A DNA stretch of 64,000 bases, from the NCBI RefSeq assembly GCF_040939455.1, contig NC_134119.1, forward strand, positions 3,819,001 through 3,883,000, read 5' to 3'. A model generated the notes under the pieces. It searched no databases, was not told the origin of the DNA, and saw only the letters and a program-made list of their open reading frames with translations. Positions 36,606 through 48,721 of this stretch are shown one piece after another (within the stretch, counting starts at the first letter, position 1; each line of letters opens with the position of its first letter). This DNA is from Microcebus murinus. Taxonomy: Eukaryota; Chordata; Mammalia; Primates; Cheirogaleidae. The translations under genes were made by a program, and so were the position numbers.

Positions 36606-39104
36606 TGCCAACTTTCCATCCTGAGAAGCCCTACTGGGTCATCTGCTCTGCTGTTTTCCAAATTAAGTATTCACCTCCTAGAGAGAAGGCATGACAGAGG
36701 TTGAAAATAAAAAAACTAGAGCTTCTGCTTATATGTATTTTCGTTTAGGCTTCCTTATTTCTGTTGTTGCATGTCCTTTGCAAAGTGCATAATACATTAG
36801 TAGAGTCTAACATATGCATAATTGGTAAATGAACAAATACACAGGTATAAGAGTGCAGGCTCAACATATTTTACTGATAGGAATATGCAACCAACAGAAG
36901 ACCATGGATCTAGTCTAGCACCACCATTATGCAGGGGAAAGAACTGAAATGAAAAGCCCTGCAAAATGCCTTAAGCCCTTTTAAAAGATCTTTCCACTGC
37001 TTCTAGCTGCCTGTTTGAGCCACAAGTAATCCCCTCCGTCTACAAAGCTCAGTTTACAATAAATCTCCTGCAAGATGCTCCTCAGAACCAGCAAGGGAGG
37101 AAGGTGAGGCGACCTGCCTGGCCATTTTCCTTTCTCATTTGTCTGAGCCGCCGCCAAGATCCAGCCGCAGTCCCCTAATCACCAGGGCTGCTTGCAGAAT
37201 TTTAAATAAGATCTGCAGAATGCAGTATCCTCTTGGGCGCTGGTTTTTCCTGGCAGCAACAATGAGAAAGTGACTTTTTGTTCATCTTTCCTGCCCTCTG
37301 TGTTTGGGGGCAGCTCCCTTCAGCCAGGCACTATAGCCTCCCATGCCTGAGGCAGGAGCTGTCACTCCCCAGGGGGCCTGGCTGGCTCTTTGAAGCAATC
37401 TTCCCTTCTTGTCAAGACCACAGGTTCCTGAAAGAGCTGTCTGAGCCAGGGTGGGGAGCGACAGGCTGCTGTTTCCTAATCACAACCCCCTGAACCAGTG
37501 GGGCTCCTGCAGGGCCTGGGTGGAGAATGATTTCAAAGTGCAGAGACAAGTGGAGGAAGGGAGGCAGGGGCAGGAGAAGAGAACCATTCTACATGCTGCA
37601 GGTCACCTTTGCCCCCAAGTCAGTGGGTGACTGCCACACACTTGCAGGTGTTAAGACTGGCACACTGTGAACTGCCAGGAGGCTTCACTTTTGGAAAATG
37701 GACAAGCAAAGGACTCTGCTCAATCACAACACCTGGGAGACCCCAGCCCCTGAATTCAGAGCCCATTGAAGTGGCATTTGAACACTTTCACCCTTCGCAA
37801 GAGCCCAGGTGGACCTCGGCAATGTCTGCAAAGCAATATTGTGCTTTGTCATGGGCAAGGTTGTTTCTTTCCCTCCTGGGTCCCCGAGATGTTCTGTATG
37901 AAGCCCTCCTAGAGCAGCAGCATCCTGGAAACACAGCAGCTGGGCAGACTCTGCAAGCCTGTCCCTGTCACCTGTCACACAGGGCCCCTCCAGGTTGGCA
38001 GATACCGTGGGGCCCTGTCCAGAGCCCTTCACCAGCAGCACATCTGTGCACCCACTGTGAGGGGGCCGCACTTACTCCCCCACTGCCCTGTTTTCAGCCA
38101 GCATATAGGAGGGCAGACAGCGCCGAGGAGAGGGTCTTACAGGTTTGTACAGCCTGCTTCACACATACTCATGCTGGGGAGGGACTATGGGGACTGTTCC
38201 CCTCACTGCCTCTTGACCCCAAAGGGAAGAACAGAGCAAAAAGCCATGCAGTAGAGCTGGGGGATGCAGAGCCTCCGTAACCCTCTAAGCAAGACTCAGG
38301 ACTGCAGTCCCAGCTCCTATGCTGGGGCCAACGTGACAAAGGGTCTCAGCCACGTGTAGCCAAGGCCACGTGAACTCAGGGCCACATCTGTAGGTCTGTG
38401 TCTCTGCCTCAAAGAGTGTGCTCTCATTAACCGAGAGTGCCATCCCATTGAATAAGTAAATTGTGTCGTGACTAAAGTGAGCAGACACACAGCTCAGACA
38501 GATAAACATCGGCTCCCGAAGGAAAACAGCTATCTACTAATACAATTACCTTTTCAGGGCCCAGGCTCTTTCTCTTCTGCTCCCCCTTCAATGACTAATG
38601 TATATTTTAGGGTTTACAGAGTGCCCCTCTCCCCTGCACCCTCCAATCTCCATCCACTGGGGGCTTCACAATTCATTGTTCCGTTTGTTGGAAGCTTCCT
38701 GGAACAAGTCTCTGAGTGTTTCATGCTTCATACGGCTCTGTACACAGTTACAAATTAATCAATAAAATCCAATTCCATGGTCCAGCGCTTGCTTTGGGCA
38801 AGGCAGAGACGTATTTTATGAGCACTCTGAGTCTCTGTGCCTCTAGTTAACGTCAGGGCAATTAGGCTTCTGAGTACGAATTTTCTCTATTTTTCCATTT
38901 CCCCTCTGAAAATGGATCCTGCATTTCCTAATCCCTCTCCTTTAACTCGTGTAGTTTTGTTAATGAAAACAGCCGTTTTCATTACAATGTGGTATTTGGA
39001 GTTGGCAAAAAAAATAAAGAGATGAATGAAACAGAATGAAAGGCCCTGAAATAAACTTCAGGTATAAATGGGAGGCTGAAATATGGCAAATAAGTGGGGG
39101 AAAG
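36606..39104. other. No supported gene
   Basis: Contains the 24-bp perfect hairpin at 38961-38984. A 223-codon plus-strand frame at 37609-38280 has no recognisable domain, and its composition looks noncoding. Confidence 0.4.
38961..38984. repeat. Perfect 10-bp inverted repeat with 4-base loop
   Basis: taatgaaaac, agcc, gttttcatta. Each arm starts with a TAAT core on its own strand. Confidence 0.9.
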
Positions 39105-39225
39105 TAGATTAATACCAGCTTTTTATATAAGACCCAGACAACAAAATTTTAGGCTTTGCAGGCCACATATAATCTCTGTCACATCTTCTTCTGATATATA
39201 CATACACATAGAACCTGTTAAAAAA
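39105..39225 (-). mobile_element. hAT-Charlie-type fragment
   Basis: 'ttaggctttgcaggccacat' and 'aatctctgtcacatcttctt' are the reverse complement wording of the element at 13790-14020. A FLAM inserted next to it. Confidence 0.6.
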
Positions 39226-39235
39226 ATATAAAAAC

Positions 39236-39412
39236 CAAGCCAGCCATGGTGGCACATGCTTGTAGTCCCAGGTGCTTGGGAAGCTAAGGCAGGATGATTG
39301 CTTGAGTCCCGGAGCTGGAGGCTGCAGGGCACTATGATCACACCTGTGAATAGCCACTGTACTCCAGCCTGGACAACATAGCGAGACCCTGTGTCTAAAA
39401 AAACAAAAAGCA
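39236..39412 (+). mobile_element. FLAM (free left Alu monomer)
   Basis: Single 7SL-derived arm: 'catggtggcacatgcttgta', 'gcttgagtcccggagctgga', 'gcactatgatcacacctgtg' and 'ctccagcctggacaacatag', then an A-rich tail leading into a CA repeat. No second arm is present. Confidence 0.88.
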
Positions 39413-39413
39413 A

Positions 39414-39414
<1 letters not shown>

Positions 39415-39453
<39 letters not shown>
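39415..39453. repeat. (CA)n microsatellite in the FLAM tail
   Basis: About 19 CA units directly after the A-rich tail of the monomer. Confidence 0.93.
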
Positions 39454-39455
<2 letters not shown>

Positions 39456-39479
39456 CATGCCTTGCTCATAAGGGCATAT

Positions 39480-40206
39480 TAAAACAGGTCAAAATCTATA
39501 TATTATCCATGATCCATTGTTGTCTATATAAACAAAAATAAAAAATGAATCCTTCTATATATATGAATATATACTCACATAAGAAGAAAACATAAAAGAA
39601 AATATGTGTGTATTTATGACATAGGGAGATTGAGAGTAAGGAAAGATTTCTTAGAAAAGGCCAAAAAGCACTAATTATAAAGGAAAAGATAGCTCCATTT
39701 GACTACATCAAAATATACAGATATATAATACGTCTTCTTAATGACAAAAGAATCAGTTTTTCAGGTTGAAAAACAAGAATTCCATTTCCAATGGTACAGT
39801 GAACTAAATTCTCTGATTATCTCCATACTCACACTAAAAACAGCTACAAATGCATATTAAAACATAAATATTTTTAAAACTTAACATGTAAATGAATGGA
39901 TGGTCTAATTAAAAGGTAAGAAATAGTTAAAAGTCAAGAACCAAGTGAAAACTGAAACCTGGCAAGGTGAGACTACTTTCACTTTGAAGGCATTTGCTAA
40001 ACCAGAGGAGCTCGACCTTCCATGTTCATGCTCTGGTGGGCTGCGGGGTGCAAGACTCAAAGTCCAGAATGTATCTCGTTGAGAGTCAAATGGAAGATGC
40101 GACCTCCATATCTGCGTAAAATTCAGACCTCAGAAGGTCATGCCTCAGGACGTGGGAGAATTAGAAATAAATACTCCCCACCCCCACCACCTGCCCAGAG
40201 GACATT

Positions 40207-40237
<31 letters not shown>

Positions 40238-40800
40238 TCCCAAATCAAATTTTATCACTAAGGAGGAAAATGTCTCTCCTGTTAATGTCATAACACTAAG
40301 ACAGCTTTCTCATGGGTTTACAACCTGAATTCACACTACGTGGGTACCCAGAAAGAACCCCAAAGCCAAGAATTTCATTTAATGTGGTGTCCAGCAGGCG
40401 CCCCCAGGCACCTAGCAGAAGCAAAACAAATATTTACTGAAGAAATCCACCATCAAGCCAAGTCTCAAAGTTCCAAAAATATCAACTCGCAGTCAAAAAT
40501 TTCAACACAAACAAGGAAATGAGTTGCCATAAGTTAGAGCTAACACATAAAACAGAGTCAAATGTGCCGGAACTTCATGTGTTGGCGTTATCAGATGCAA
40601 AATATTAAGTGTGTTTTGTAAAAAAAAAAAAAAAAGATTGAAAATAAGAGTAAAGTGGCAAGAGACTATAAACATTATCAAGCAGATTTGAAAGATAATT
40701 CAACGGAGCTTTTTGGAAATAAAACATGATACACATTACCAATTAAATTTAAAACTTATTAGACCAATGAAAGTGGTAGGTGGGGGTCACTTGAGAAGCC
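39480..40800 (+). repeat. Old L1/HAL1-like fragments
   Basis: AT-rich sequence with 'aaagatagctccatttgact' and 'acatcaaaatatacagatat' resembles old L1/HAL1 ORF sequence. Long A-runs occur at about 40207-40225 and 40621-40635. Boundaries are uncertain. Confidence 0.4.
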
Positions 40801-41034
40801 ACTGCAATAGGCCAAGGGTTTCTTCTGGACAAGATAGTATAATAAATAATAACCAGATTTGCCATCCCAAATCGAACACTGGACAGATGTACAAAACAAT
40901 GGTTTTTAGGACATTGGATATCAAGCAATGACCACAGTGGTGGCTAAGAGAAGAGGCACAGATGAGGTGAGTCTGATGATGTCTCAGCTCGTGGATGGAG
41001 AAGTTTTCTACCTCTGGCACCTTTTGTTGGAAAG

Positions 41035-42535
41035 GCTATACTTTCTCTGATGGATTTCCTTTGAACCTTCATCAGAAGTCAATTGACCACATATGTGTGG
41101 TCATTTCTGTACCCTCTATTCTGTTCCATTGACCTTTTTGTCTATTTCAGTGCAAATACCACACTGTCCGGAATACTTTAGCTTTATAGTAAGTCTTAAA
41201 GTCATGTGTGTCATCAAGTTAGTGTGATATTTGCACTGAAATAGACAAATAGATCAATAAATGGTGCTGGAAAAACCAGATATCCACATGCATGCATTTG
41301 GATATTTATAGTCATTTATCCATACATCATGCCAAACATCATGCCATACATAAAAATTAAGTGAAAATAGACTATGGACCTAAATATAAAACCTAAAAGT
41401 AGAAAATTTTAGAGAAAAACTTAGGAGAAAATCTTTGCAGCTGTGGTGAGGCACAGATTTTTTTAGTTATGACACTAAAAACATAATCAACAAAAGAAAA
41501 AAAAAACGATAAATTGAATTTCATCAAAATTAAAGACATCTGCTCTTTAAAAGATGCTGCTAGGAGAATAAAAAGGCAAGCCACAAACTGAAAGAAAATA
41601 TTTGCAAATCACATACCCAAGAAAGGGGTTATAACCAGAATATATAAAGAATTCTCAAAATTCAATAATAAGAAAACAAACAACCCAATTTTTTTTAACA
41701 GGCAAAAAATCTAAACAGACACTTCACCAAAGGTGACGTAGAAATCGTGAATAAGCAGATAAAAAGATGCTCAATATCATCAGTTATTAGGGAAAAGCAA
41801 ATCCAAATTATAATGAGATGCCAGTACATACCTACTAAAATGACTAAAATGAAAAAGAATGACCATACCAAGTGTCAGCAAGGATGTAGTGAAACTGAAA
41901 CTCTCATATACTGCTAGTGGAGATGTAAAATGCTATAACCACTCAGGACAACAGTTCGGCAGCTTCTTACAAAGTTAATACATCTCCCATATGATCTAGC
42001 CGTTCCACTCCTAAGTATTTAAAGCATATGTCCATACAAAGACTTGCATATGGATATTTATAGTCATTTTATTTGTAATAGCCCAAAACCAAAACAAAAC
42101 AAATGTCTACCAACAAATGAACACAAACAAATTGTGACATATCCACTCAATGACATCCTATTTAGCAATAAAAAAGAATGAATTCTGGATACACACAAAA
42201 ACCATGAATGAACCTCAAAACAGTAATGCTTCCAGAAAAAAAAAAGCCAAATTCAAAGGGGAAAAAAAGCATATATACTTCTATAGTGCAAGCACATCAG
42301 TGGTTACCTGAGGATACAAAGGAGTCAGAATGGGCAGGATAGAGGAAATGAGGAAACTTTGGGGGGTGATGGGTATGTTCATGGTCTTGATTATACTGCT
42401 GCTTTTCACAGGTATATATATATATATAATAAGTCAAAACTTATTAAATTGTATACTTTAAATATGTGCAGTTTATTAAAATTCAATTATACTTCAATAA
42501 AGCTTTACAAAACACCTCAGTGGATTAAAAAAAAA
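41035..42535 (+). mobile_element. 5'-inverted, truncated L1
   Basis: The plus-oriented part runs from about 41225 to an A-run near 42535, with 'gctggaaaaaccagatatcc', 'aaaatctttgcagctgtggt', 'cagaatatataaagaattct' and 'gcttttcacaggtatatata'. The part at about 41035-41215 is L1 ORF2 in reverse ('ctattctgttccattgacct', 'accacactgtccggaatact'). The two parts share a 22-bp inverted match (41136-41158 and 41228-41249). No intact ORF2 remains. Confidence 0.85.
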
Positions 42536-42589
42536 CTAGTAAAATTTTAAAGATAGATCTGAACAAGGTATCCAGATTATAGCATGGAT

Positions 42590-43250
42590 AAACAAAGTTA
42601 TTAAAAGTAGGAGTTAGAAATGAAAGATAGAGATGGTCTAGCATACATTATTTCAGCGTTTCAGAAAGACAGGAGAGAGAACAAGATAGAGGCAATGTTT
42701 GAAGAACAATGGCTGTCAATTTTCTAGGGAGACGTCAGTCCACAAATCATGAAAGCCAGATGGATTCCTAGTAGAATAAATAAAAAGTAACATATGCCTA
42801 TATACATTAAAGTAAAACTATAGAACACCAAAGAAAAACAGAAGATCTTAAAGGTAGCCAGAGATAAAAGACTTTCAAAAGATAGATGAGCAGCCAAATG
42901 GCTGACCTCACCACAATATGAGGCAACAGGATGGTGCAATGATAGCTCTGATGCACTGAGAGAAAAATCACTGTCAACCTAGAATTGTGTACCTAGCAAA
43001 AACAATTTTCAACAACCAGGATGAAATAAATATATTTTCAGGGTAATAAAATATGAGAGAGTTCTCATCCCTAAAGGGAATTCTAAAGACTATGCTTTAG
43101 GCAGAAGAAAATAATCCCAGAAAGAAGATATAATAACACGCAGAAAAGAACGAAAAGACAAGATATGGGTGATTATGTGGGTACATATAAATAAATGGGC
43201 TTAAAAAAGACATAATACACTTTGAAAGATATTTTTAGTATATGTAACAA
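42590..43250 (+). mobile_element. L1/HAL1-like fragment
   Basis: 'aaaggtagccagagataaaa', 'actgtcaacctagaattgtg' and 'ctttaggcagaagaaaataa' match a common old L1/HAL1 internal region. The reading frame is broken. Confidence 0.6.
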
Positions 43251-43774
43251 GCAAAGAATATATACAAATCTAGGATATATATAGAATCCTATAAATTATA
43301 TTTGTCATTAAATAATCTGATAACAACAAACATTAGTAAGTGTATGGGGAAAAGGTAAACTCTCGCTCATGGGATGAAACAGTCTACAGCAATTAACAGG
43401 AATAAATTTGACCAATATGTACTGACATGATGAGATCTCCAAAAACATAATGTTGACCTTAAAAATCAAACTGCAGAATGATAAATTCAGTATGATATTT
43501 ATATACCTAACTTTAAAGACACAACACAATATTATATATTATCAATGGAGACATTGATTTGCAATCAAGGTAGGAGCATAAATTGAAATGATTTGTGCCA
43601 AAAGCATAAAACTATGTAATTACTGTTTTAATTTTTATTTTCTATATAATATAAATATGACATATAAGGTAATATTGTATTAAGACAACTGAAGCAAAAA
43701 TGGGAAAATGAATCAAGAAGTAGGCTTCTTTTTTGAGGAAAGGACACAAGAGTTAGATGATACATAGATACATA

Positions 43775-43845
43775 GGTGGGTGGGTGTATGAATGGATAAA
43801 TATCTACATACATAACATATGAGGGTGGGTGGGTGGATGGATAGT
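43775..43845. repeat. TGGG/TGGA-rich low-complexity tract
   Basis: 'ggtgggtgggtgtatgaatg' and 'gggtgggtgggtggatggat' flank an AT-rich gap. Confidence 0.8.
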
Positions 43846-43847
43846 GT

Positions 43848-44420
43848 GGAAGGCAGAATAAAGACCTCCCCCCGAAAGATGTCCATGTCCAAATCCCCAG
43901 AACCTTTGAATATATTACTTTATATGGCAAAAGGGCGTTTGAAGATGTGATTAGGGCTGCTGACCTCCAGATGGTGAGATTACCCCAGACTCACCAGGTG
44001 AGCCCAATCTAATCACATCAGTCCTTAAAAATGAAAGAAGAGGCAGAAGATTGGGTCAGAGAGATGAGAATGAAGAGGAAGGAGAGAAGGTCTTAGACAA
44101 GGTAGCATGAAGAAAAGAAAATACATAAATAAAGAAAGAAAGTGTGAGAGCTCTCAACCTAACCTCAGTGGTTTGGGATACGGAGGGAGGGGAGCTACGA
44201 GCTAAGGAACTGAATTCTGCCCATGGCCCGAATGTGCAGGAACCTGAGTCTCCCCTGGACCCTCCAGAAAGGAATGCAGCCCTTGGCACTTTGATTTTAG
44301 TCCAGTGAGACCCATGATGGACTTTTAACCTACAGAACTGTAAAGTGATAAATGTGTGCCATTTAAAACAGCACACAAAGTTTGGTGATTTGCTACAGCA
44401 GCAACAGAAAACTAATACAG
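43848..44420 (+). repeat. Ancient LTR-like interspersed repeat, copy 1
   Basis: Runs from 'gtggaaggcagaataaagac' through 'gaagatgtgattagggctgc' and 'agtgagacccatgatggact' to 'cagcaacagaaaactaatac'. I recognise the wording of an abundant old mammalian repeat with an LTR-like end but will not name the subfamily. It is followed by (GGCA)n at 44420-44440. Confidence 0.65.
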
Positions 44421-44440
44421 ACAGGCAGGCAGGCAGGCAA

Positions 44441-45104
44441 ACGATCTCTTACTTCAACATATAGAAGTTTTTCTGTCTGGTTATCTGCAAAGTAAATATT
44501 TGTAAAATATTTGATCATAAATTGCCATGTGAAAAATAAGATGGATTTCAATATGTGTAGTCCTTTTGAAGAGAAAAAAACAAGTTCTATGTATAGCCTC
44601 CTGAACAGTGAATTGGAAGCACTTTTAGAATTAGGGGTCACCTCCCAGTATTTTCCCAACACCAGCACTCAGAACTGGACACGGACTCCACGTCTCTGAA
44701 GATTAGCCAGACGTGAAGGAGAATGGGAGGGGATATTTCTTCAAGAAGCTCTATCATCTAACCATGTGACTTCATCACCAGAAAATTAATTAAATTTGAG
44801 ACTTTATGTGGATCAAACAAACTGGTAGTCTCCTTTATTAAATCTTTGCAGGCCAAATGCTGTCCAACCAATGGCTTATTAAGAAATTTCTCTTTAAAGA
44901 GAACCCTTTCCCTGTACGTCCGGTAGCATACTCTCTTATAAAACACCTCCCCAGTCAAAGATGTGCCCCACACATTAAAAGCGCAAGTCTTAGCAACTGC
45001 TAAAAACTTTCTTGTATGATGATGGGAGCTGATGATGGAAAATACTGAATCTGAAACTCAGAATCCTAATTCTACTAGCCAGGTTAGCCTAGGAAAGCCC
45101 TTTG
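44441..45104. other. No gene recognised
   Basis: Spacer between the two related repeats. A 71-codon minus-strand frame (44758-44973) has plausible-looking composition but no recognisable homology. Confidence 0.35.
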
Positions 45105-45600
45105 TTGCAGACACACCCTGGGGTGACCCCCATGAGTCACACCCTTCCTTCGGTATGCATAGAACCTGTAACTTCCTTCTAACAGAATATGGCAACAGTA
45201 AGGGTACTTTGCTGATGCAATTAAAGTCCCTAATCAGAAGGTAGATTGTCCTGGGTGGGCCTTACCTAATCAGGTGAACCCTTTAGAAATGGGTTCTGAG
45301 GTCAGAGACACTGTCTCCATTGTTAGCTTTTAAGAAGTAAGCTGCCATGAATTCCATGCCTCAGAAACGAATCCTGCCAACAGTCTGAGGGGTCTTGAGG
45401 GCAGATCCTTCCCTGGTCGAGCCTCCAGAGGAGAGTGCAGCCCAGCTGACACCTTGAAATCAGCCTTGTGAGGCCTTAGCAGAGGTTGCACCTGAACTAT
45501 GCCCAGACTTCTGACCTGCAGAACCTCTGAGATAAGAAATGGGTGTCGTTTCATCCCATGATATGGTAATTTGTTACATTTCATAGAAAATGGATACACA
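45105..45600 (+). repeat. Ancient LTR-like interspersed repeat, copy 2
   Basis: Colinear with 43848-44420: 'ctttgctgatgcaattaaag', 'ctgggtgggccttacctaat', 'ctgacctgcagaacctctga' and 'tatggtaatttgttacattt'. It is the same family in the same orientation, more diverged. Confidence 0.6.
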
Positions 45601-47269
45601 TTTAAGTTCTTTAAACCACTGTTCCCTTATCTATAAGATGGATAATAAAAACCTGCACCTCGGAGAATCCTTTTAAGGATCTGATGAGATCACAGACAAG
45701 AAATCATTCTTAAAATCTTGTCCAAATGGTAAAAGGTGTTGAAAGAAAGACATTGGAATTGGACCCACTTCAAGATAAGCAAAGTGGGGCCTCCGTTCCC
45801 TTGAGGAGGCCCCACTCCCATCCTGATGGGCATGGCCTGGACAGACCAGCGTTCCTGCAAATTCAGGCCTTCGCTGGCATGCCCACGTGATTCTGTGCCT
45901 GTGTGAGGGCTCTGACCTTGCCTGGGAGCCAGCTGGCAGCCTGTGTGTCAATGGAAGTCGCTCTTACCCAGCTGAACTGAGAGGACACTGCTGCTGCCCC
46001 CAAGGCCTCACCTCCCTGCTGGTGTCGGGGCTGCAAAGGCACCTGCTTCAGAAACAGCAGTTCTGCAGTGAGGCCCAGTGCCTCAGGCTCAGGGTCACTG
46101 CATGACCTCAGGCAAGCCCATCCTAAGCCCATCCGTTTTCCCATCTGGACAACAAGTGCATTGGCCTGGATCTATGATTCCATCTTCTAAGCACAAGAAT
46201 AATAAGCAGCATTTATGGGGAGCCCTTACCATTTGCCAAGCACGTGCTTAGGACTTCTCATGCCTGACCTCATGGAAGCCTCAGGATAATCCTCTGAGTG
46301 CCAGCTCAGCTCTGCCCTAAATAGCTATGTGGCCTTAGCTGATTTACTTCCATGTTTTGGGTCTTCATTTCCCAATCTTTAAAATGGGTACTCTGGTGGT
46401 ATACATCTGTATTGGTTCCTGTGCTGCACAGCACATCGCCACTAATTCAGCAGCTTAACCACGACAGAGGTCAGACACCCAGGTGTGGCCTGACTGGCTG
46501 ATCTGCCCAGCATCTCACAGGCTAAAATCAACAGCTGGCCAGGCTGGCTGTTGGAGGAACTCCTTTCCCTGTGGGTGAAGGAATGGAGTCCCTAATGCTG
46601 GCCTCATGAGCGAGGTTCTTGAACAGACTATGTTGGCCCAAGAACTGCGGGTGGGTTCGCAAGGGATCCCAGAGAGACATCTCAAGGCATGCTGGAGACC
46701 CTCCGGGAGCCCCGGCCTTGCTTGAGAAATTGTCCCCAATAGCCTCCATGTGTGGGCGCCTGGCACACAGCAGGTACACAGGAATGTTTGTCAAAGTCTT
46801 GGGAAGGCGAGAGCTGTTAATGAGGCACCCCGCCCTTCCTCTCCCCAAGTCCTCAGGCTCCACAGTTGTCATTTGGAGTAATTTGGTGTTTCCTCGTTAG
46901 TCAGATGCTCAGGGAGTAACAATCAAGTGCCAACATCCCTGTGCTCAAAGAGCCCCAGGCAGCTACTCTTTGGTCTGGATGGCATGCATCCCCCTTCCTC
47001 TGAAGTTTCCCTTGGGGGACTGTCCCTCCCCACTCCACCAGGTCTGTCGGGGTTAGGGCTGATGGCTTAGGCCTAGAAGTCCCTGTTATACAGGCAGTGT
47101 TCCTTCTTTTGTTCAGGCTACTTTGAGTTGGGCTTCTGTCCCAAGGGTCCAGAATGACCCATGAAATAAAGCATGTGTCAAAAAAATGATGGGCATTGGG
47201 AAAGACAAGTGGTTTGAGCAGCATGAACCTTCACCTCTGCAAGCGTGCTCACGGGCCGGTGCCAGCAGC
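45601..47269. other. Old repeats and unique sequence, no gene
   Basis: MIR-like wording occurs at about 46095-46190 ('catgacctcaggcaagccca') and 46200-46400. A possible old repeat lies at 46410-46570. Confidence 0.4.
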
Positions 47270-47274
47270 TCACC

Positions 47275-47370
47275 GGCGCGTGCTGGAAACGCAGAGTCCC
47301 AGGCCCCACCCCAGACCTGCTGAATCCGACTGCAGGAAACTCCAGGCCACTAGAATGCCTAGTCTCAGCT
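47275..47370. mobile_element. MER5A-like hAT fragment
   Basis: 'cagagtcccaggccccaccc' followed by 'cagacctgctgaatccgact' is the middle of the MER5A consensus. Confidence 0.65.
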
Positions 47371-47429
47371 GGGGAATGACACTTGTTGGTTCAAATCTGG
47401 GTCCTTGGGGAGGTGGTCTGATCTCTCCA

Positions 47430-47565
47430 TGTCAGTACCCTCATGAGAACAACGGGGCTAATAACGCCATCGGCGTCATGCAGTCCCTGTAGGATCTAAC
47501 GAGGCAATGCACACAACACCACAATGAGTACTGTGCCTGGCACATAGCAAGCGCTCAGATCGGCA
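47430..47565 (+). mobile_element. MIR SINE fragment
   Basis: 'gtaggatctaacgaggcaat' and 'tgtgcctggcacatagcaag' are plus-strand MIR wording. Confidence 0.75.
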
Positions 47566-48019
47566 ATGTCACTTCTGGATGTGTAGTCCCAGCAGAGAGG
47601 GGGACTTAAGAGGAGAGGTCATCTCCAGCCACCAGGTTCTGAGCAGCTGCAGGGGAGGGCTAGGAATGTGTGTTGCCCCTTGAAGGATATCTGGGCTTTG
47701 GATAAAATATCGACAGCAGGGAGGGAAGGCTACACCCATCCCAGGAAGGGCAGAATGTTGACAGCCTGAATGTGGGGGACGGATCGCATTGCCAGAGATC
47801 TAGGTTCAGAGTATGGCGTAGGGACTGGGGTGAGGGCAAAGGCGGCACCAAATCACACTGAGTGGGAGGGAGGAGATTGTGGGCAAATGAGACCAAAAAC
47901 TTTCTGGGGGACAGAAAGCGGGTAGGGGCTAGTTAAAGAATCTATTTTTTAATTTATACGTAATGGGCAGCCTAAAGGGTTTTGGGCAAAGGAGCAAGAT
48001 AATCCAACAGTGACGTCAT

Positions 48020-48245
48020 GAAAGAATGGTATTAAAATCCACGTGTCCCTCCATTTGTTGTTGGTAGATACGTGCATGTGCATGTTGCAAAGAAAAGTCT
48101 GGAAAGGTGTACCCTTAAATGTTAACGGTCCTTATCTCTGAGTGGCCAGGTGACTACGATGTTTTATTGTCTTCTCTTTGCTCATCTGTATTGTCTATTT
48201 TTCTGCAAAGGACATACATTGCTTGCATAATTTAAAAAGCGATGA
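48020..48245 (+). mobile_element. Old L1 3'-end fragment
   Basis: 'aagtctggaaaggtgtaccc', 'ttaacggtccttatctctga' and 'ttttctgcaaaggacataca' resemble L1M 3' UTR sequence. It lies about 340 bp beyond the exon 2 donor of ZNF831. Confidence 0.65.
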
Positions 48246-48581
48246 AAGCTGTAAATAATTAACATGTTCTCTCTTCAGGACTTAAATTGGACGGATGTGT
48301 TTTCGACCCAGTTATTTCAAATATTTGCTAGATCCCTAGCCTCAGAAAGGCACCACTGAGAAAGGTACCGGCGGGAGGGCTCTGCAGGCGGACTGATGGG
48401 AAACAGACTCAGTCCTTTTCTCTGAAACTCCAGACCCTGCAAAACAGGAACTCTTCCTCTAGAGCACAGAGGTGTCTTTCAAATCCCATGCTAAGTTCAT
48501 CTGGGGGGTTTAGCCAAATTGTGACTCGCAGTTCCTAACACTGGCCCGTGTGGAAATGACAGAGGTAGCCTCACACCCTAC

Positions 48582-48721
48582 CTTTTGGGGTTGATCTTTA
48601 GTTTTCTCTGCTTGCCGCTCTGATGAGGCGTCTTGGCCCTCTGAGGAGGTGGTCCTTTCTTCCGCTCTGGCTCAGACACGGGGTCCTGGGACATCACCCC
48701 TGAGACTGTGGGGTGGGAGAG
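48582..48721 (-). CDS. ZNF831: ZNF831 second coding exon
   Basis: The minus strand reads ...gtattttcag|CTC TCC CAC CCC, giving an open stretch of 46 codons plus 2 bases that ends AAA AG|gtaggg. The translation begins LSHPTVSGVMSQDPVSEPE and ends KQRKLKINPK. I recall the human protein reading FSYPTVPGVM at the start of this segment and KQRKLKINPKR at its end. The acceptor is phase 0, matching the phase-0 donor of the large exon, and the donor is phase 2. A competing acceptor inside the exon (ccccacag at 48706) would put a TGA in frame, so the upstream ttttcag is the right one. The basic KQRKLKINPKR end could be part of a nuclear localisation signal (inference). The exon is too short and lacks its own start codon, so simple ORF scanning would miss it. 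Confidence 0.88.

Larger units (their letters stand above)
1..48581 (-). other. ZNF831: Presumed downstream intronic sequence of ZNF831
   Basis: The phase-2 donor (gtaggg) at 48580-48581 requires further exons to the left on the minus strand. Human ZNF831 spans tens of kilobases, so its later exons may lie outside this window. I looked for the remaining C-terminal coding blocks as I remember them, including an acidic DTSSDDED-type C-terminus, and found none. The interval holds repeats and unique noncoding DNA, described separately. Confidence 0.6.

Noticed and set aside
37609..38280. 223-codon plus-strand frame
   Set aside because: No recognisable domain, no neighbouring splice structure, and overlapping minus-strand frames of similar length. 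Probably chance in GC-moderate DNA.
48582..48705. Alternative acceptor ccccacag at 48706-48707 for ZNF831 exon 2
   Set aside because: With the phase-0 upstream exon it reads TCT CAG GGG TGA, an immediate stop. The acceptor ending at 48722 keeps the frame and the expected N-terminal match.
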